A stretch of DNA of 64,000 bases from Panacagrimonas perspica (lineage in GTDB: Bacteria > Pseudomonadota > Gammaproteobacteria > Nevskiales > Nevskiaceae), in the NCBI RefSeq assembly GCF_004364935.1, contig NZ_SOBT01000012.1, positions 310,001-374,000 of the forward strand. The letters run 5' to 3'. This document shows positions 37,182 through 47,429 of the stretch, piece after piece; within the stretch, counting starts at the first letter, position 1; every line of letters starts with the position of its first letter. The notes below the pieces were generated by a model that did no database searches, was not told the DNA's origin, and saw only the letters and a list, made by a program, of their open reading frames with translations. A program made the translations under genes and the position numbers.

Positions 37182-38327
37182 ATGGCTTGGAATGAAGGAC
37201 CCAATCGCGACCCCTGGAGTCAGGGGCCCGGCGGAAACAAGCCGGGTGGTGGCGGTGGACCGCCCGATCTCGACGAGATGCTCAAGCGCCTGAAGGCGCG
37301 CTTCGGCGGCGGAAATGGCGGTGGCGGCGGACCGCGCGGAAGCAGCGGACCGGGCCTGCCCCGCGCCACGGTGGGTCTGGCGATCGGGTTGATCGCCGTC
37401 ATCTGGCTCGCCAGCGGCACCTACGTGGTGGACGAGCAGGAGCGGGGTGTGGTGCTGCGCTTCGGTGAATACGACCGTACGGCGATGCCCGGCATCGGCT
37501 GGCGTGCGCCGTGGCCGATGGAATCGATGGAGCGCATCAACGTCACGCAGGTGCGCCAGATCACCGACCAGCAGAGCATGCTCACGAAGGACGAGAACAT
37601 CGTCGACGTCGAGTTGACGGTGCAGTACCGCGTCTCGGCAGTCGAAGACTTCCTGTTCAACGTCGACGATCCCGACCTCACCCTGCAGCAGGCGGTGAAG
37701 TCGGCCGTGCGCGAGACCGTGGGCCGCAGCGCGATGGACTTCATCCTGACCGAAGGCCGCCAGGCCATCGCCGACCAGACCAAGCAGATCCTTCAGGAGA
37801 CCCTCGACGAGTACAAGTCGGGTCTGGTCGTCACCGAAGTGAACCTGCAGCAGGCGCAGCCGCCCGAGGCCGTACAGGCTTCGTTCGCCGACGCCATCAA
37901 GGCGCGCGAGGACCAGGAGCGACTCAAGAACGAGGCCGAGGCCTACGCCAACGATCGTCTGCCCAAGGCGCGTGGCGCCGCGGCGCGACAGATCGCCGAG
38001 GCCACCGCGTATCGCGACCAGGTGCTCGCACGAGCCGAAGGTGATGGATCGCGCTTCACGCAGCTCCTGCTCCAGTACAAGATCGCACCGGCTGTCATGC
38101 GCGAACGCCTGTACCTGGACAGCATGAGCCAGGTCATGGCCGGCAGCTCGAAGATCATGATCGACGTCGACAAGAGCAATCCGATGCTTTACCTGCCGCT
38201 CGACCAGCTCATGAAGTCGATGCCGCGCGCCGAAGGCTATCCCTCCGACTACGTGACCGCGCCGGGAACGGGCGCAGGCACCAGCACGCTCGATTCTTCA
38301 CGTTCGCGTGACCGGAGCCGCCCATGA
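37182..38327 (+). CDS. hflK: FtsH modulator HflK
   Basis: SPFH membrane protein that with HflC encloses and restrains the FtsH protease. 381 residues: a Gly-rich cytoplasmic N-terminus (about 10-60), one membrane helix (LAIGLIAVIWLASGTYVV), then a periplasmic SPFH domain with RGVVLRFGEY and a coiled tail. ATG 37182 begins MAWNEGPNRDPW, the conserved HflK start; the upstream frame is not. The stop overlaps the hflC ATG. Confidence 0.96.
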   Translation: MAWNEGPNRDPWSQGPGGNKPGGGGGPPDLDEMLKRLKARFGGGNGGGGGPRGSSGPGLPRATVGLAIGLIAVIWLASGTYVVDEQERGVVLRFGEYDRTAMPGIGWRAPWPMESMERINVTQVRQITDQQSMLTKDENIVDVELTVQYRVSAVEDFLFNVDDPDLTLQQAVKSAVRETVGRSAMDFILTEGRQAIADQTKQILQETLDEYKSGLVVTEVNLQQAQPPEAVQASFADAIKAREDQERLKNEAEAYANDRLPKARGAAARQIAEATAYRDQVLARAEGDGSRFTQLLLQYKIAPAVMRERLYLDSMSQVMAGSSKIMIDVDKSNPMLYLPLDQLMKSMPRAEGYPSDYVTAPGTGAGTSTLDSSRSRDRSRP

Positions 38328-39193
38328 TGAGAAATCCTCCGGTATTGCTGGTGGCGATCGCGGCGTTGCTGCTGATGATCATCAGCGGCAGCTTCTTCAC
38401 GGTCGACCAGCGCGAGCGCGTCCTGCTGTTCCAGCTGGGCGAAATCAAGGGTGCGGACTTCAAGCCCGGCCTGCATCTGAAGCTGCCGTTCTTCCAGCGC
38501 GTACTGCGTTTCGACGGCCGCATCCTGACGCTCGACAACCAGACCGAGAACTTCCTGACGATCGAGAAGAAGAACGTCGAGGTCGACTTCTTCGTGAAGT
38601 GGCGCATCGTCGACACCACGCGTTACTACCGTGCCACCGGCGGGCAGGAACTCGTGGCGATGGACCGACTGGCTGCGATCGTGAACCCGGGCCTGCGTGC
38701 GCAGTTCGGTTCGCGCACGATCCGCCAGGTGGTCTCCGGCGAGCGCAACGAGATCCTCGACGCCGTGCAGAAGATCGCGAAGGACCGTGTGGCCGAACTG
38801 GGCATCGAGATCGTCGACGTGCGGGTCAAGCGCGTGGACCTGCCCAAGGACGTCAGCGAATCGGTCTACCAGCGCATGCGCGCCGAGCGCACGCGCGTGG
38901 CGTCCGACCTGCGTGCCCGTGGCGCGGAAGAAGCCGAGCGCCTGCGCGCCGAAGCGGACCGCGAAGCGCAGATCACGCTGGCCAACGCTTATCGCGAATC
39001 CGAAAAACTGCGCGGTGAAGGCGATGCCAAGGCGGCCGAGGTCTATGCCAAGGCCTACGGCCAGGACACCGAGTTCTACAAGTTCTACCGGTCGCTCAAT
39101 ATCTACCGCGACACCTTCGGCACGCGCGACAACATCCTGGTGCTCGAACCGGATGGCGAGCTGTTCAAGTACTTCAAGGGCGGCGGCAAGTAA
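38324..39193 (+). CDS. hflC: FtsH modulator HflC
   Basis: Partner of HflK, 289 residues. Membrane anchor near the N-terminus (VLLVAIAALLLMIISGSFF), SPFH domain with TVDQRERVLLFQLGEI, a long helical segment (RMRAERTRVASDLRARG), and the conserved end EFYKFYRSLNIYRDTF. Starts inside the hflK stop (ATGA). A 16-pair inverted repeat follows 22 bp after the stop. Confidence 0.96.
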   Translation: MMRNPPVLLVAIAALLLMIISGSFFTVDQRERVLLFQLGEIKGADFKPGLHLKLPFFQRVLRFDGRILTLDNQTENFLTIEKKNVEVDFFVKWRIVDTTRYYRATGGQELVAMDRLAAIVNPGLRAQFGSRTIRQVVSGERNEILDAVQKIAKDRVAELGIEIVDVRVKRVDLPKDVSESVYQRMRAERTRVASDLRARGAEEAERLRAEADREAQITLANAYRESEKLRGEGDAKAAEVYAKAYGQDTEFYKFYRSLNIYRDTFGTRDNILVLEPDGELFKYFKGGGK

Positions 39194-39215
39194 GGGCGGA
39201 CACGGTTTCGCTCCT

Positions 39216-39257
39216 CCGGGCCCCCTCGATCCGCACCAGACGATCGAGGGGGCCCGG
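39216..39257. terminator. Large hairpin after hflC
   Basis: Perfect 16-base arms (39216-39231 and 39242-39257; core GGGCCCCCTCGATC) around a ten-base loop. No T-run follows, but the stem is far stronger than typical. It probably ends or stabilises the hfl transcript. The remaining gap to hisZ (242 bp in all) holds no gene. Confidence 0.6.
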
Positions 39258-39435
39258 GCTCGTTTCGCTCCGTTGGCCCGCCCGGTCCCGGGCTGGATTT
39301 CGCGGCCGTTGAGCGCCGCGTGATGCGCGGACCGGGCCTCGCCTGCATGATCGGCGGGCCGTTGCTCCTCAACGCAGTAAAATAGGCGTACCGCCTCCTT
39401 TCACGGCGGCTGCGCACGGACTCCCCCTCATCACC

Positions 39436-40422
39436 ATGGCTACCAAACGCTGGATGCTGCCCGACGGCATGGAGGAAGGTCTTCCTCCGGTCTCCTGGCA
39501 ACTGGAGCGGCTGCGCCGGCGGCTGCTCGACCATTACCACGACGCCGGCTACGAACTGATCCTCCCGCCGCTGGTGGAGCATCTGGACTCGCTGCTGACC
39601 GGCAGCGGCGGCGACCTCGAGCGCCAGACGTTCAAGTTCGCCGACCCACAGGGCGGCCGGATGCTCGGTATCCGCGCGGACATGACGCCGCAGGCGGCCC
39701 GCATCGCGGTGCGGCGCTTTGCCGAATCGAAGGTCGTGCGTCTCTGCTATCTCGGGACCGTGCTGCGCACGTCGCCCGACAGCCCGGGCGGCCCGCGTTC
39801 GCCGCGCCAGGTCGGCTGCGAGCTGTTCGGGGAGCCGGAGCTGTCCGGCGATCTCGAAGTCCTGCGCCTGATGCTGCGTACCCTCGCGCTGGCGGGCATG
39901 GCGGACGTACATCTGGACCTGGGCCACGTCTCCATCTATCGCGCCGTCATCGGTCGCCTGAACCTGGAGACCGACGACGAGGCCGCGCTGTTCGGCATCC
40001 TGCAGCGCAAGTCGCATCCGGACCTCGCGGACTTCGGTCGCGCGCGCGGCCTGAACGGCGTCATCGAGACGCTGGGCGAACTGATGGATCTCAACGGCGA
40101 TGTCACCGTGCTGCAACGCGCCCGGCAGACGCTGGTTCGCGGTGATGCCCAGATCGGCGCTGCGCTGGATACGCTGGAAGCGGCGGCCGCGAATCTGTCG
40201 AAGGAATTCCCGAACGTGCCGATCCACGTGGACCTCGCCGAGTTGCGGGGCCTGCGCTATCACACCGGCCTGGTCTTCGCCGCATTCGTGCCGGGTTACG
40301 GCCGCGAGATCGCGCGCGGCGGGCGTTACGACGGCGTTGGCCGCGAGTTCGGTCGTGCGCTGCCGGCGACGGGTTTTTCGGCGGACATGAACGAGTTGTT
40401 GCGGCTGGGTTCCAGCGAGTGA
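39436..40422 (+). CDS. hisZ: ATP phosphoribosyltransferase regulatory subunit
   Basis: HisRS-like paralogue that, with a short-form HisG, makes the first enzyme of histidine synthesis. 328 residues: LLDHYHDAGYELILPPLVEHLDSLL, FADPQGGRMLGIRADMTPQAARIA, and the later YHTGLVFAAFVPGYGREIARGGRYDG motif. It lacks the anticodon-binding domain of true HisRS. Its place between hflC and purA is the normal gammaproteobacterial one. Confidence 0.95.
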   Translation: MATKRWMLPDGMEEGLPPVSWQLERLRRRLLDHYHDAGYELILPPLVEHLDSLLTGSGGDLERQTFKFADPQGGRMLGIRADMTPQAARIAVRRFAESKVVRLCYLGTVLRTSPDSPGGPRSPRQVGCELFGEPELSGDLEVLRLMLRTLALAGMADVHLDLGHVSIYRAVIGRLNLETDDEAALFGILQRKSHPDLADFGRARGLNGVIETLGELMDLNGDVTVLQRARQTLVRGDAQIGAALDTLEAAAANLSKEFPNVPIHVDLAELRGLRYHTGLVFAAFVPGYGREIARGGRYDGVGREFGRALPATGFSADMNELLRLGSSE

Positions 40423-40448
40423 AGAGCCCTGGCATGCGCGGCATCTGA

Positions 40449-41801
<1,353 letters not shown>

Positions 41802-41811
41802 GCCTGCGAAC

Positions 41812-41881
41812 GTAGCCCGGACGAAGTCCGGGATTTCTCCCGATCGATCGCGACCGCGGTCCCGGACTTCGTCCGGACTAC
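41812..41881. repeat. Palindromic intergenic repeat, copy 6
   Basis: 70 bp between the convergent purA and nuclease genes: GTAGCCCGGACGAAGTCCGG at the left, CCGGACTTCGTCCGGACTAC at the right (one base off a perfect arm), and CGATCGATCG in the middle. Here neither gene uses the repeat for its stop codon. Confidence 0.85.
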
Positions 41882-41889
41882 GGGCAAGC

Positions 41890-42366
41890 TCAGTGCGGCC
41901 GGTGCCGGTAGTGCTCGGGCTTCTCGAACGTTCCTGACCAGATGCCGCGCTTCGCCGACTTCGCCTTGGCCTGCGCACGCGCGTAGGTCCCCTTGCTGTA
42001 TCGCGCGTAGTCCGTCGCCCAGCCCTCGCCCACCATCCATTCGCTGATGCTGCGCTGGTGGCTCGAACACTTCGCCACGAGTCGGCCGTAGCGGTCCTTG
42101 TCGACGGTCACGCACTGCACGATGGCACCATCGAGATGCCGGCGCAGCGCATCGGTCGCCGCGTAGCCGCAACTCCAGCGCTCCTTGCCGCGCGTGCATG
42201 TCTGCTTGAACTCGGGCGCATCGATGCCCCAGAGCCGGATGCGGTGTTGGCCGATCTCCAGGCTGTCGCCATCGACCACTTTCGCCTTGCCGGCGACGGT
42301 CTGTGCCGATGCGAGCGGAGGAAACACAAGCAGGACGGCGATGGCCAGTACGGCCGCGCAGCGCAT
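41890..42366 (-). CDS. Secreted thermonuclease-family nuclease
   Basis: 158 residues. Signal peptide ending ASAQ (about 22), then a staphylococcal-nuclease OB fold. Catalytic-type residues: VVDGDSLEIG (Asp), RIRLWGIDAPE (Arg and Glu) and DKDRYGRLVA (second Arg). Four cysteines in the mature part (QTCTRGKERWSC, VQCVTV, KCSS) could form disulfides. It follows pqiC by 17 bp on the same strand and may be the last gene of that operon. Confidence 0.88.
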   Translation of the reverse strand: MRCAAVLAIAVLLVFPPLASAQTVAGKAKVVDGDSLEIGQHRIRLWGIDAPEFKQTCTRGKERWSCGYAATDALRRHLDGAIVQCVTVDKDRYGRLVAKCSSHQRSISEWMVGEGWATDYARYSKGTYARAQAKAKSAKRGIWSGTFEKPEHYRHRPH

Positions 42367-42383
42367 CCGGAATCGATCGCGGA

Positions 42384-43007
42384 TCAGGCGCCTGCCGACG
42401 GACAGCCCGATGCGGCCGGCGTGCGTGCCAATCCTTCCAGGCCGCGGCCGATCTGTGTGGCGAGACCGGCGACAGCACCCCGGTACGCCCGGACCAGCGC
42501 CGCATAATCGGCGCCGGCGGGCTGCTGCAATTGCGACACGCAGGTCAGCGCGGCGGACTTGGCATCGGCCGCGCGCAGGCTCCAGGCTGCGGTGACGAGC
42601 ACCTGCCCATCGGCCAGCGATTCGAAGCGCTGCACGTCGACGCGCACGCGGAACAGCTTCAGGCCTTCGGGAGCGGACACGCGGCTGAGGTCGCTGATGC
42701 CGAACTGCTCGCGAAGCTGCTGCGCGAGCGCAGTGCCGATCTCGTCCGGCAACGGCGCGCGCCAGCGATGGTCTTCGGTCAGATGGCTGCGGCCATCGGA
42801 GCCGGTGATGAGCAACTGCGGGATGTCGGCGCTGCGCGGCACGCTGACCGGTTCCAGCAGCATCGCGAACGACGGATTGCCGCTGGCCGTCGAGGGTGCC
42901 GCGCCGGCCAGCGTGTACAGGTGGATCGGCGCGGAGCTGCAGGCGCCGAGCGATGCAGCGGCCCAGAGCATCAACGCGGCACGCAATCCGGAACGCAGAC
43001 GAATCAT
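42384..43007 (-). CDS. pqiC: Intermembrane transport lipoprotein PqiC
   Basis: 207-residue outer-membrane lipoprotein of the ABC-type transport auxiliary (PqiC/YmbA) family. Lipobox LGAC (Cys23), HLYTLAG at the mature start, then the conserved VPRSADIPQLL and LADGQVLVTAAW. Its ATG overlaps the pqiB stop. With PqiB it is thought to bridge the periplasm for lipid movement. Confidence 0.9.
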   Translation of the reverse strand: MIRLRSGLRAALMLWAAASLGACSSAPIHLYTLAGAAPSTASGNPSFAMLLEPVSVPRSADIPQLLITGSDGRSHLTEDHRWRAPLPDEIGTALAQQLREQFGISDLSRVSAPEGLKLFRVRVDVQRFESLADGQVLVTAAWSLRAADAKSAALTCVSQLQQPAGADYAALVRAYRGAVAGLATQIGRGLEGLARTPAASGCPSAGA

Positions 43008-44668
43008 TTTGCGGGCTCCTGGATCTGCGGCTCTTCGGCTTCGCGTCGGCCGCGGACGAGCGACTCGGGGTGACGTTGCAGGTAGTCCGAAAGATCCCGC
43101 AGCGAGCGCACGGTGCGTTCGACTTCGATCAGCGTACGGCGCATGTCCTGCTGGATCGGCGCATCCGCCGACGTCAGCGAGCCGCGTGCGGACTCGAGCG
43201 TGTCGCGTGCCTCGCGCAAGGTCTCGGTGGCGGCGGGCGCCACTTCGCCGTCGAGGCGCTTGATCAGCGAGTCGGCATTGCCGAGCGCGGAGTTGAGGCG
43301 CTTGCCGATGTCGTCGAACGGAATCTGGTCGATCTTGGTGACGATGTCGGTGATGCGCGTCTGGATCTGGTCGAGGCTCGCGGTCTCGGTGGGAATGCGC
43401 AGCGGGCGATCCTTCGCATCGAAGTCGGCCTTCTTGGCCTGCGGCGGGAAATCCAGCGCCACGTAGAGCTGACCGGTGATCAGGTTGCCGGCACGCAGCT
43501 GGGCACGCATGCCGCGTTCGACCATGTGGGCGAACAAGATCTCGGGTTCGGTGGCGTCGGCGCCTTCATCGTCCGCGATGACCTCGTCGTACGCGCGACC
43601 CATGCGCTTCGGATAGATGTCGGCCGATACCTCGGTGTAGAAGCGCTTGCGCGTCGCGTCGAAGCCCAGGTCCAGTCGCGTGATGCGGCCCAGGACGGTG
43701 CCCTTGAAATCGATCGGGCCGTCGACCGTGAGGCCGCGCACGGACTCGAAGAAGCGCATGCGCACCGGCATCACCACCGCGTCGCGCGGCGCTAGTGCGG
43801 CGCCCTGGTTGGGATACAGCGGGAACGTCGCGCCGTCGGCCGCGGGCTTGGGATTCGGGTCCGCGAGGGGCAGGGATTGAAACGCGACGCCGCCCGCCAG
43901 CAGAGTGACGACGGACTGCGTGTCGAGCTTGAAACCGTTGGCGTCGATCGACAGGTCGATGCCGCTGGCCGACCAGAATTGCGTGTCGGTCTTCACGAAG
44001 GTGTCGTAGGGCTCCTCGATGAAGACGATGACCGAAACGTCCTTGCCCTCCTTGTCCAGCTCGAATCCGAGCACGCGGCCCACCGGCACGCGCAGGTAGT
44101 AGACCGGCGAACCGACATTGAGCGATCCCAGGTCCGCGGTCTTCAGGTTGAAGCGCCGGCCCTTCTCGTCGTTGGTCAGGATCGGCGGATCTTCCAGGCC
44201 GACGAATTCGTACTGCGATTCGGTCGAGGTGCCCAGATTCACGCCGATATAGGTGCCGGACACCAGAGTCTTGAAACCCGAGATCCCGCCGAGGTCGGCG
44301 CGCACACGCACCACCCAGAACTGCGTGTCTTCCACGGCGATGCTGCTGGCCTCGCTGGTCAGCCCGACGGTTGCGACCACATGGCTGCGGTCCTCGGACA
44401 TCTCGACCCGTTTCACCTTGCCGAGCACGACGTCCTTGTAGCGGACTTCGGTCTTGCCGGCGTCGAGGCCTTCTGCGGTCTTGAAGCTGATCTCGATCGT
44501 GGGGCCGTTGGCCATGTAGGCGCGCACGATCAGCAGCGCGCCCGCGAGCGCAGCGACGATCGGCACCAGCCAGATCATCGAGGGCCTCATTCTGGCGCGC
44601 CGGCGTACGACCGGATCGGGCAGGTCGTCGACGTCGGGCGGAGGGGCGGAGGCCGGTGTATCAGTCAT
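43004..44668 (-). CDS. pqiB: Intermembrane transport protein PqiB (MCE domains)
   Basis: 554 residues: one N-terminal membrane helix (SMIWLVPIVAALAGALLIVRAY), then three MCE/MlaD domains (each beginning with motifs such as IEISFKTAEGLDAGKTEVRYKDV), and a long C-terminal helical region that forms the needle-like channel in PqiB. ATG 44668 starts eight bases before the end of the upstream pqiA gene. The longer frame from 44692 has no support. Confidence 0.93.
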   Translation of the reverse strand: MTDTPASAPPPDVDDLPDPVVRRRARMRPSMIWLVPIVAALAGALLIVRAYMANGPTIEISFKTAEGLDAGKTEVRYKDVVLGKVKRVEMSEDRSHVVATVGLTSEASSIAVEDTQFWVVRVRADLGGISGFKTLVSGTYIGVNLGTSTESQYEFVGLEDPPILTNDEKGRRFNLKTADLGSLNVGSPVYYLRVPVGRVLGFELDKEGKDVSVIVFIEEPYDTFVKTDTQFWSASGIDLSIDANGFKLDTQSVVTLLAGGVAFQSLPLADPNPKPAADGATFPLYPNQGAALAPRDAVVMPVRMRFFESVRGLTVDGPIDFKGTVLGRITRLDLGFDATRKRFYTEVSADIYPKRMGRAYDEVIADDEGADATEPEILFAHMVERGMRAQLRAGNLITGQLYVALDFPPQAKKADFDAKDRPLRIPTETASLDQIQTRITDIVTKIDQIPFDDIGKRLNSALGNADSLIKRLDGEVAPAATETLREARDTLESARGSLTSADAPIQQDMRRTLIEVERTVRSLRDLSDYLQRHPESLVRGRREAEEPQIQEPAK

Positions 44669-45308
44669 CGTGCAGAGAGCCTTCGGCTGCATCCCAGATC
44701 AGTCGCGCATCGAAGGCCTGCGCCGCGAACATCGTCAGCACCACCACGGCGCCGAACGCCGCCGCGCCCGGTCCGGGATCGATGCGCGCCAAGGTCGAGA
44801 ACTGGACCAGCGCCACCATCAGCACCACCACGAAGATATCGAGCATCGACCATTGACCGACCCACTCCACGAGTCTGAACAGACGCGTGCGGCGCCGGCG
44901 CCCGGTGACCCAACCCAGCTGGACGCTCAGCAGCAGCACGACGAGGACCGCGATCTTGGCGAGTGGAACCACGACGCTGGCCACGAACACGATCAGCGCC
45001 AGATCCCAGGAGCCGGCCCGCCACAGGGCGAGGACGCCGCTGATGATAGTGTCCTGGCGATCGTCGAACAGCGTCTTGGTGCGCATGATCGGCAGCGCGT
45101 TGGCCGGGATGTACAGCAGGATCGCGGTCACCAGAAATGCCCAGGTGCGCGCGATGCTGTTCGGCTTGCGCGCGTACAAGGCCTGGCCGCAACGCGGACA
45201 TTCGACGTCCACGCCTTGCGGCGCCGCGCGGCACACCATTCCGCAGATCGGGCAGCCGAGCACGCCCAGCTCGCGCGCGGTCAGCATGGCGTGCGGGTCG
45301 TGGCTCAT
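44661..45308 (-). CDS. pqiA: PqiA-type membrane protein, second half-gene
   Basis: 215 residues with one PqiA domain: a rubredoxin-like zinc site (CPICG...CPRCG, about 19-43) and four membrane helices. E. coli PqiA carries two such domains in one chain; here they are separate genes. The start overlaps the stop of the first half (ATGA) and the end overlaps pqiB. Confidence 0.88.
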   Translation of the reverse strand: MSHDPHAMLTARELGVLGCPICGMVCRAAPQGVDVECPRCGQALYARKPNSIARTWAFLVTAILLYIPANALPIMRTKTLFDDRQDTIISGVLALWRAGSWDLALIVFVASVVVPLAKIAVLVVLLLSVQLGWVTGRRRRTRLFRLVEWVGQWSMLDIFVVVLMVALVQFSTLARIDPGPGAAAFGAVVVLTMFAAQAFDARLIWDAAEGSLHDD

Positions 45309-45928
45309 GGGGTGGCGCGCTCCGCGTTCTCCCACAGCGTGTCGGGATCGAAGCTGGCCAGTATCGTCAGCAGAACCGTGAGCACCGCGAATCCGGCCAG
45401 GCCCGGCCCCGGAATCACCGTGGTTTCGCCGCCGAGTTTCACCAGGGCCACCACGACGCCGAGCATGAAGACTTCGACCATGCTCCAGGGCCGGATATGC
45501 ACCAGTGTGTGCATGGCGGCGCGCAGGGCCGGCGGGCGGCGTCCGAGCTGCAGGTAGGCGAGGACGACCGTCTCCAGCCCGATACGCACCAGGGGGAAGA
45601 CGAAGGCGCAGAGCGCCGCGAGCGCGGCGACCGGCTCGGCGCCGCTGTACCAGGTGGCGGACAGCGCCTGGAACAAGGAGGCCTGCGTCGATTCGCCGCG
45701 CAACTGGATCTCGACGATCGGGTTCAGGTTGGCGACCAGGTAGGCGATGGCGCTGGCGATCGTCAGCGCGAGCCAGCCGTCCAGATGCCGGCGGCGCTCC
45801 GTGTACAGCACCGTTCCGCAGCGGATGCAGTGCGCGCGTGCCCGCGGCGCGAGGTGCACGCGCCGATGCACCGCGTCGCAGTGCTCGCAGACCGCAATGG
45901 AGGAAGGCTTCACGGTCCTAGCGTTCAA
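45305..45928 (-). CDS. pqiA: PqiA-type membrane protein, first half-gene
   Basis: 207 residues with one PqiA domain: zinc-site cysteines CEHCD and CIRCG (about 14-38) and four membrane helices. TTG 45928 is the first start; a GTG five codons later (MKPSSIAVCEHC) is equally possible. It heads the pqiA-pqiA-pqiB-pqiC(-nuclease) operon. No paraquat-type SoxR box was recognised upstream. Confidence 0.85.
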   Translation of the reverse strand: MNARTVKPSSIAVCEHCDAVHRRVHLAPRARAHCIRCGTVLYTERRRHLDGWLALTIASAIAYLVANLNPIVEIQLRGESTQASLFQALSATWYSGAEPVAALAALCAFVFPLVRIGLETVVLAYLQLGRRPPALRAAMHTLVHIRPWSMVEVFMLGVVVALVKLGGETTVIPGPGLAGFAVLTVLLTILASFDPDTLWENAERATP

Positions 45929-46013
45929 TGTTGCCCCGATGCGGTCAACTTGCGCGGACGCGCCCGCCTGCCGGCTGAACGACGCTGCATCGTGGAAGCG
46001 GCTTTGCCGGCGC

Positions 46014-47420
46014 TTACAGGGCCTCGGCCCGTGTCACCGCCAGCCAGGGACCCCGCGACCGCCCAAGCAGCGCATTCCAGTACCAGGCGGAGGCGTCGGT
46101 GAACGTCTGGCCGGCGTCGTCGACGACCTGCTCGCAGACGCGCTGCCGCTGGCCGGCGCGCTCGGCGACGAAGCAGCGCCATAGGCGGCGCCGGCTGTCG
46201 CGTTCGAGGACGGGCGCGCCGACCTCGTAGCCGAGGCCGCGATAACAGTCGACGGCCGGGTGGAGCATGCGGGTCGGCGCCATGATCTCGCGCAGCACCA
46301 CCGTGCGGCCGCCGTTGTCGAAGCGCCCGATACGACCGGGGAAGCGCTGCGCAAATCGCCGCTCCACCGCGGACAGCGCGAGCGGACGCAGCGGCATTCC
46401 GTCCCAGAGCGCCGGCCACTCGCCGAGCGATTCGGCGCGTGGCGCGAACGCCGAAGCCGTCGACTGTCGGGCGGCCTGTGCCATCAGCGCCGCGGCGATC
46501 AGCGCCGGCGCCGCGCCGTACATCCAGCGACTGCGGTACGCGGCGTCCGGTTCTTTCGCGTGCGCGGCCCGCTGCTCCACGAACGCGCCCGATCGCATCC
46601 AGCGCAGCACGAGCAGGCACACCACGCCGAGCACCGTCAGCCCGATCGCTTCGTGCGACGCATCGTCCAGCCCGCCGGGCCGGGTCTCCAGCAGCACGAG
46701 AACCAGGTTTCGCACGATGTTGCCGACGATCACCAGCGCGCCCACCAGCGGGAGCCGCAGCAGGAACGCGCGATCCGGCAGGTCGCGCAAGGCCGCGAGG
46801 GTGCAGGCGAGGAAGTAGGCCATCCACGCCAGTTGCACGCCCGAACACGGCGCATCGACGATGACCAGTTGGCCCTGGACCATCATCGAGGCACCGCTGC
46901 GTTCGGCGGCGACGCCGGCCGCGCCCAGGACGCGCGCGCTCAGTTCCGCGGTCACGATCCGCAACGGATATCCGGCGTAGAACTGCAGCGAGGAGATCAG
47001 CGGCAGCCCCAGCACGGCCAGCCCTGCCAGCGGGAGGCGAGCGATTCCCGAGGGCAGCCACGCCGCCAGCGCCGCTACCAGCGACAGCACGCCCAGCAGC
47101 GCCGCGAACAGGGGCGGCAGATGCCGCGTGGCGAACGCTGCCAGTAGCAGCAGCGTCGTCGCCAGCAGCATCCAGGTCGGGCGCGGCGACCGGCGCAGCG
47201 TGGTGCCGTGCCGCGCGACGATCAGCGTCAGCGCGAGGATGGCGACCACGCCCAGCGGATCATCCGAGCCGTCGCGCAGGCGCGTCCACATCCAGCCCGC
47301 CTGCGGCCACAGCGCGATGGCGTGCAGCGTGAGGTGCAGCCATGCCGGCGAGAGCCGGAAGCCGAAACCCGGCGCGCTTTGCACACCGGAGGGCGCTACC
47401 GAGGACGACATCGCGGCCAT
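46014..47420 (-). CDS. xrtQ: Exosortase, XrtQ-like
   Basis: 468-residue inner-membrane transpeptidase of the exosortase family. It has about eight N-terminal helices with the catalytic triad Cys192 (DAPCSGVQ), Arg237 (NIVRN) and His256 (SHEAIG), followed by a further helix and a soluble C-terminal EpsI-like domain containing HPAVDCYRGLGYEV. It starts nine bases after the VIT/vWA gene, whose C-terminus carries a matching sorting tail. No polysaccharide genes are nearby, unlike the EPS-linked exosortases. The Q subtype is my recollection of this pairing and needs a model search. Confidence 0.85.
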   Translation of the reverse strand: MAAMSSSVAPSGVQSAPGFGFRLSPAWLHLTLHAIALWPQAGWMWTRLRDGSDDPLGVVAILALTLIVARHGTTLRRSPRPTWMLLATTLLLLAAFATRHLPPLFAALLGVLSLVAALAAWLPSGIARLPLAGLAVLGLPLISSLQFYAGYPLRIVTAELSARVLGAAGVAAERSGASMMVQGQLVIVDAPCSGVQLAWMAYFLACTLAALRDLPDRAFLLRLPLVGALVIVGNIVRNLVLVLLETRPGGLDDASHEAIGLTVLGVVCLLVLRWMRSGAFVEQRAAHAKEPDAAYRSRWMYGAAPALIAAALMAQAARQSTASAFAPRAESLGEWPALWDGMPLRPLALSAVERRFAQRFPGRIGRFDNGGRTVVLREIMAPTRMLHPAVDCYRGLGYEVGAPVLERDSRRRLWRCFVAERAGQRQRVCEQVVDDAGQTFTDASAWYWNALLGRSRGPWLAVTRAEAL

Positions 47421-47429
47421 CCGCGCGTC

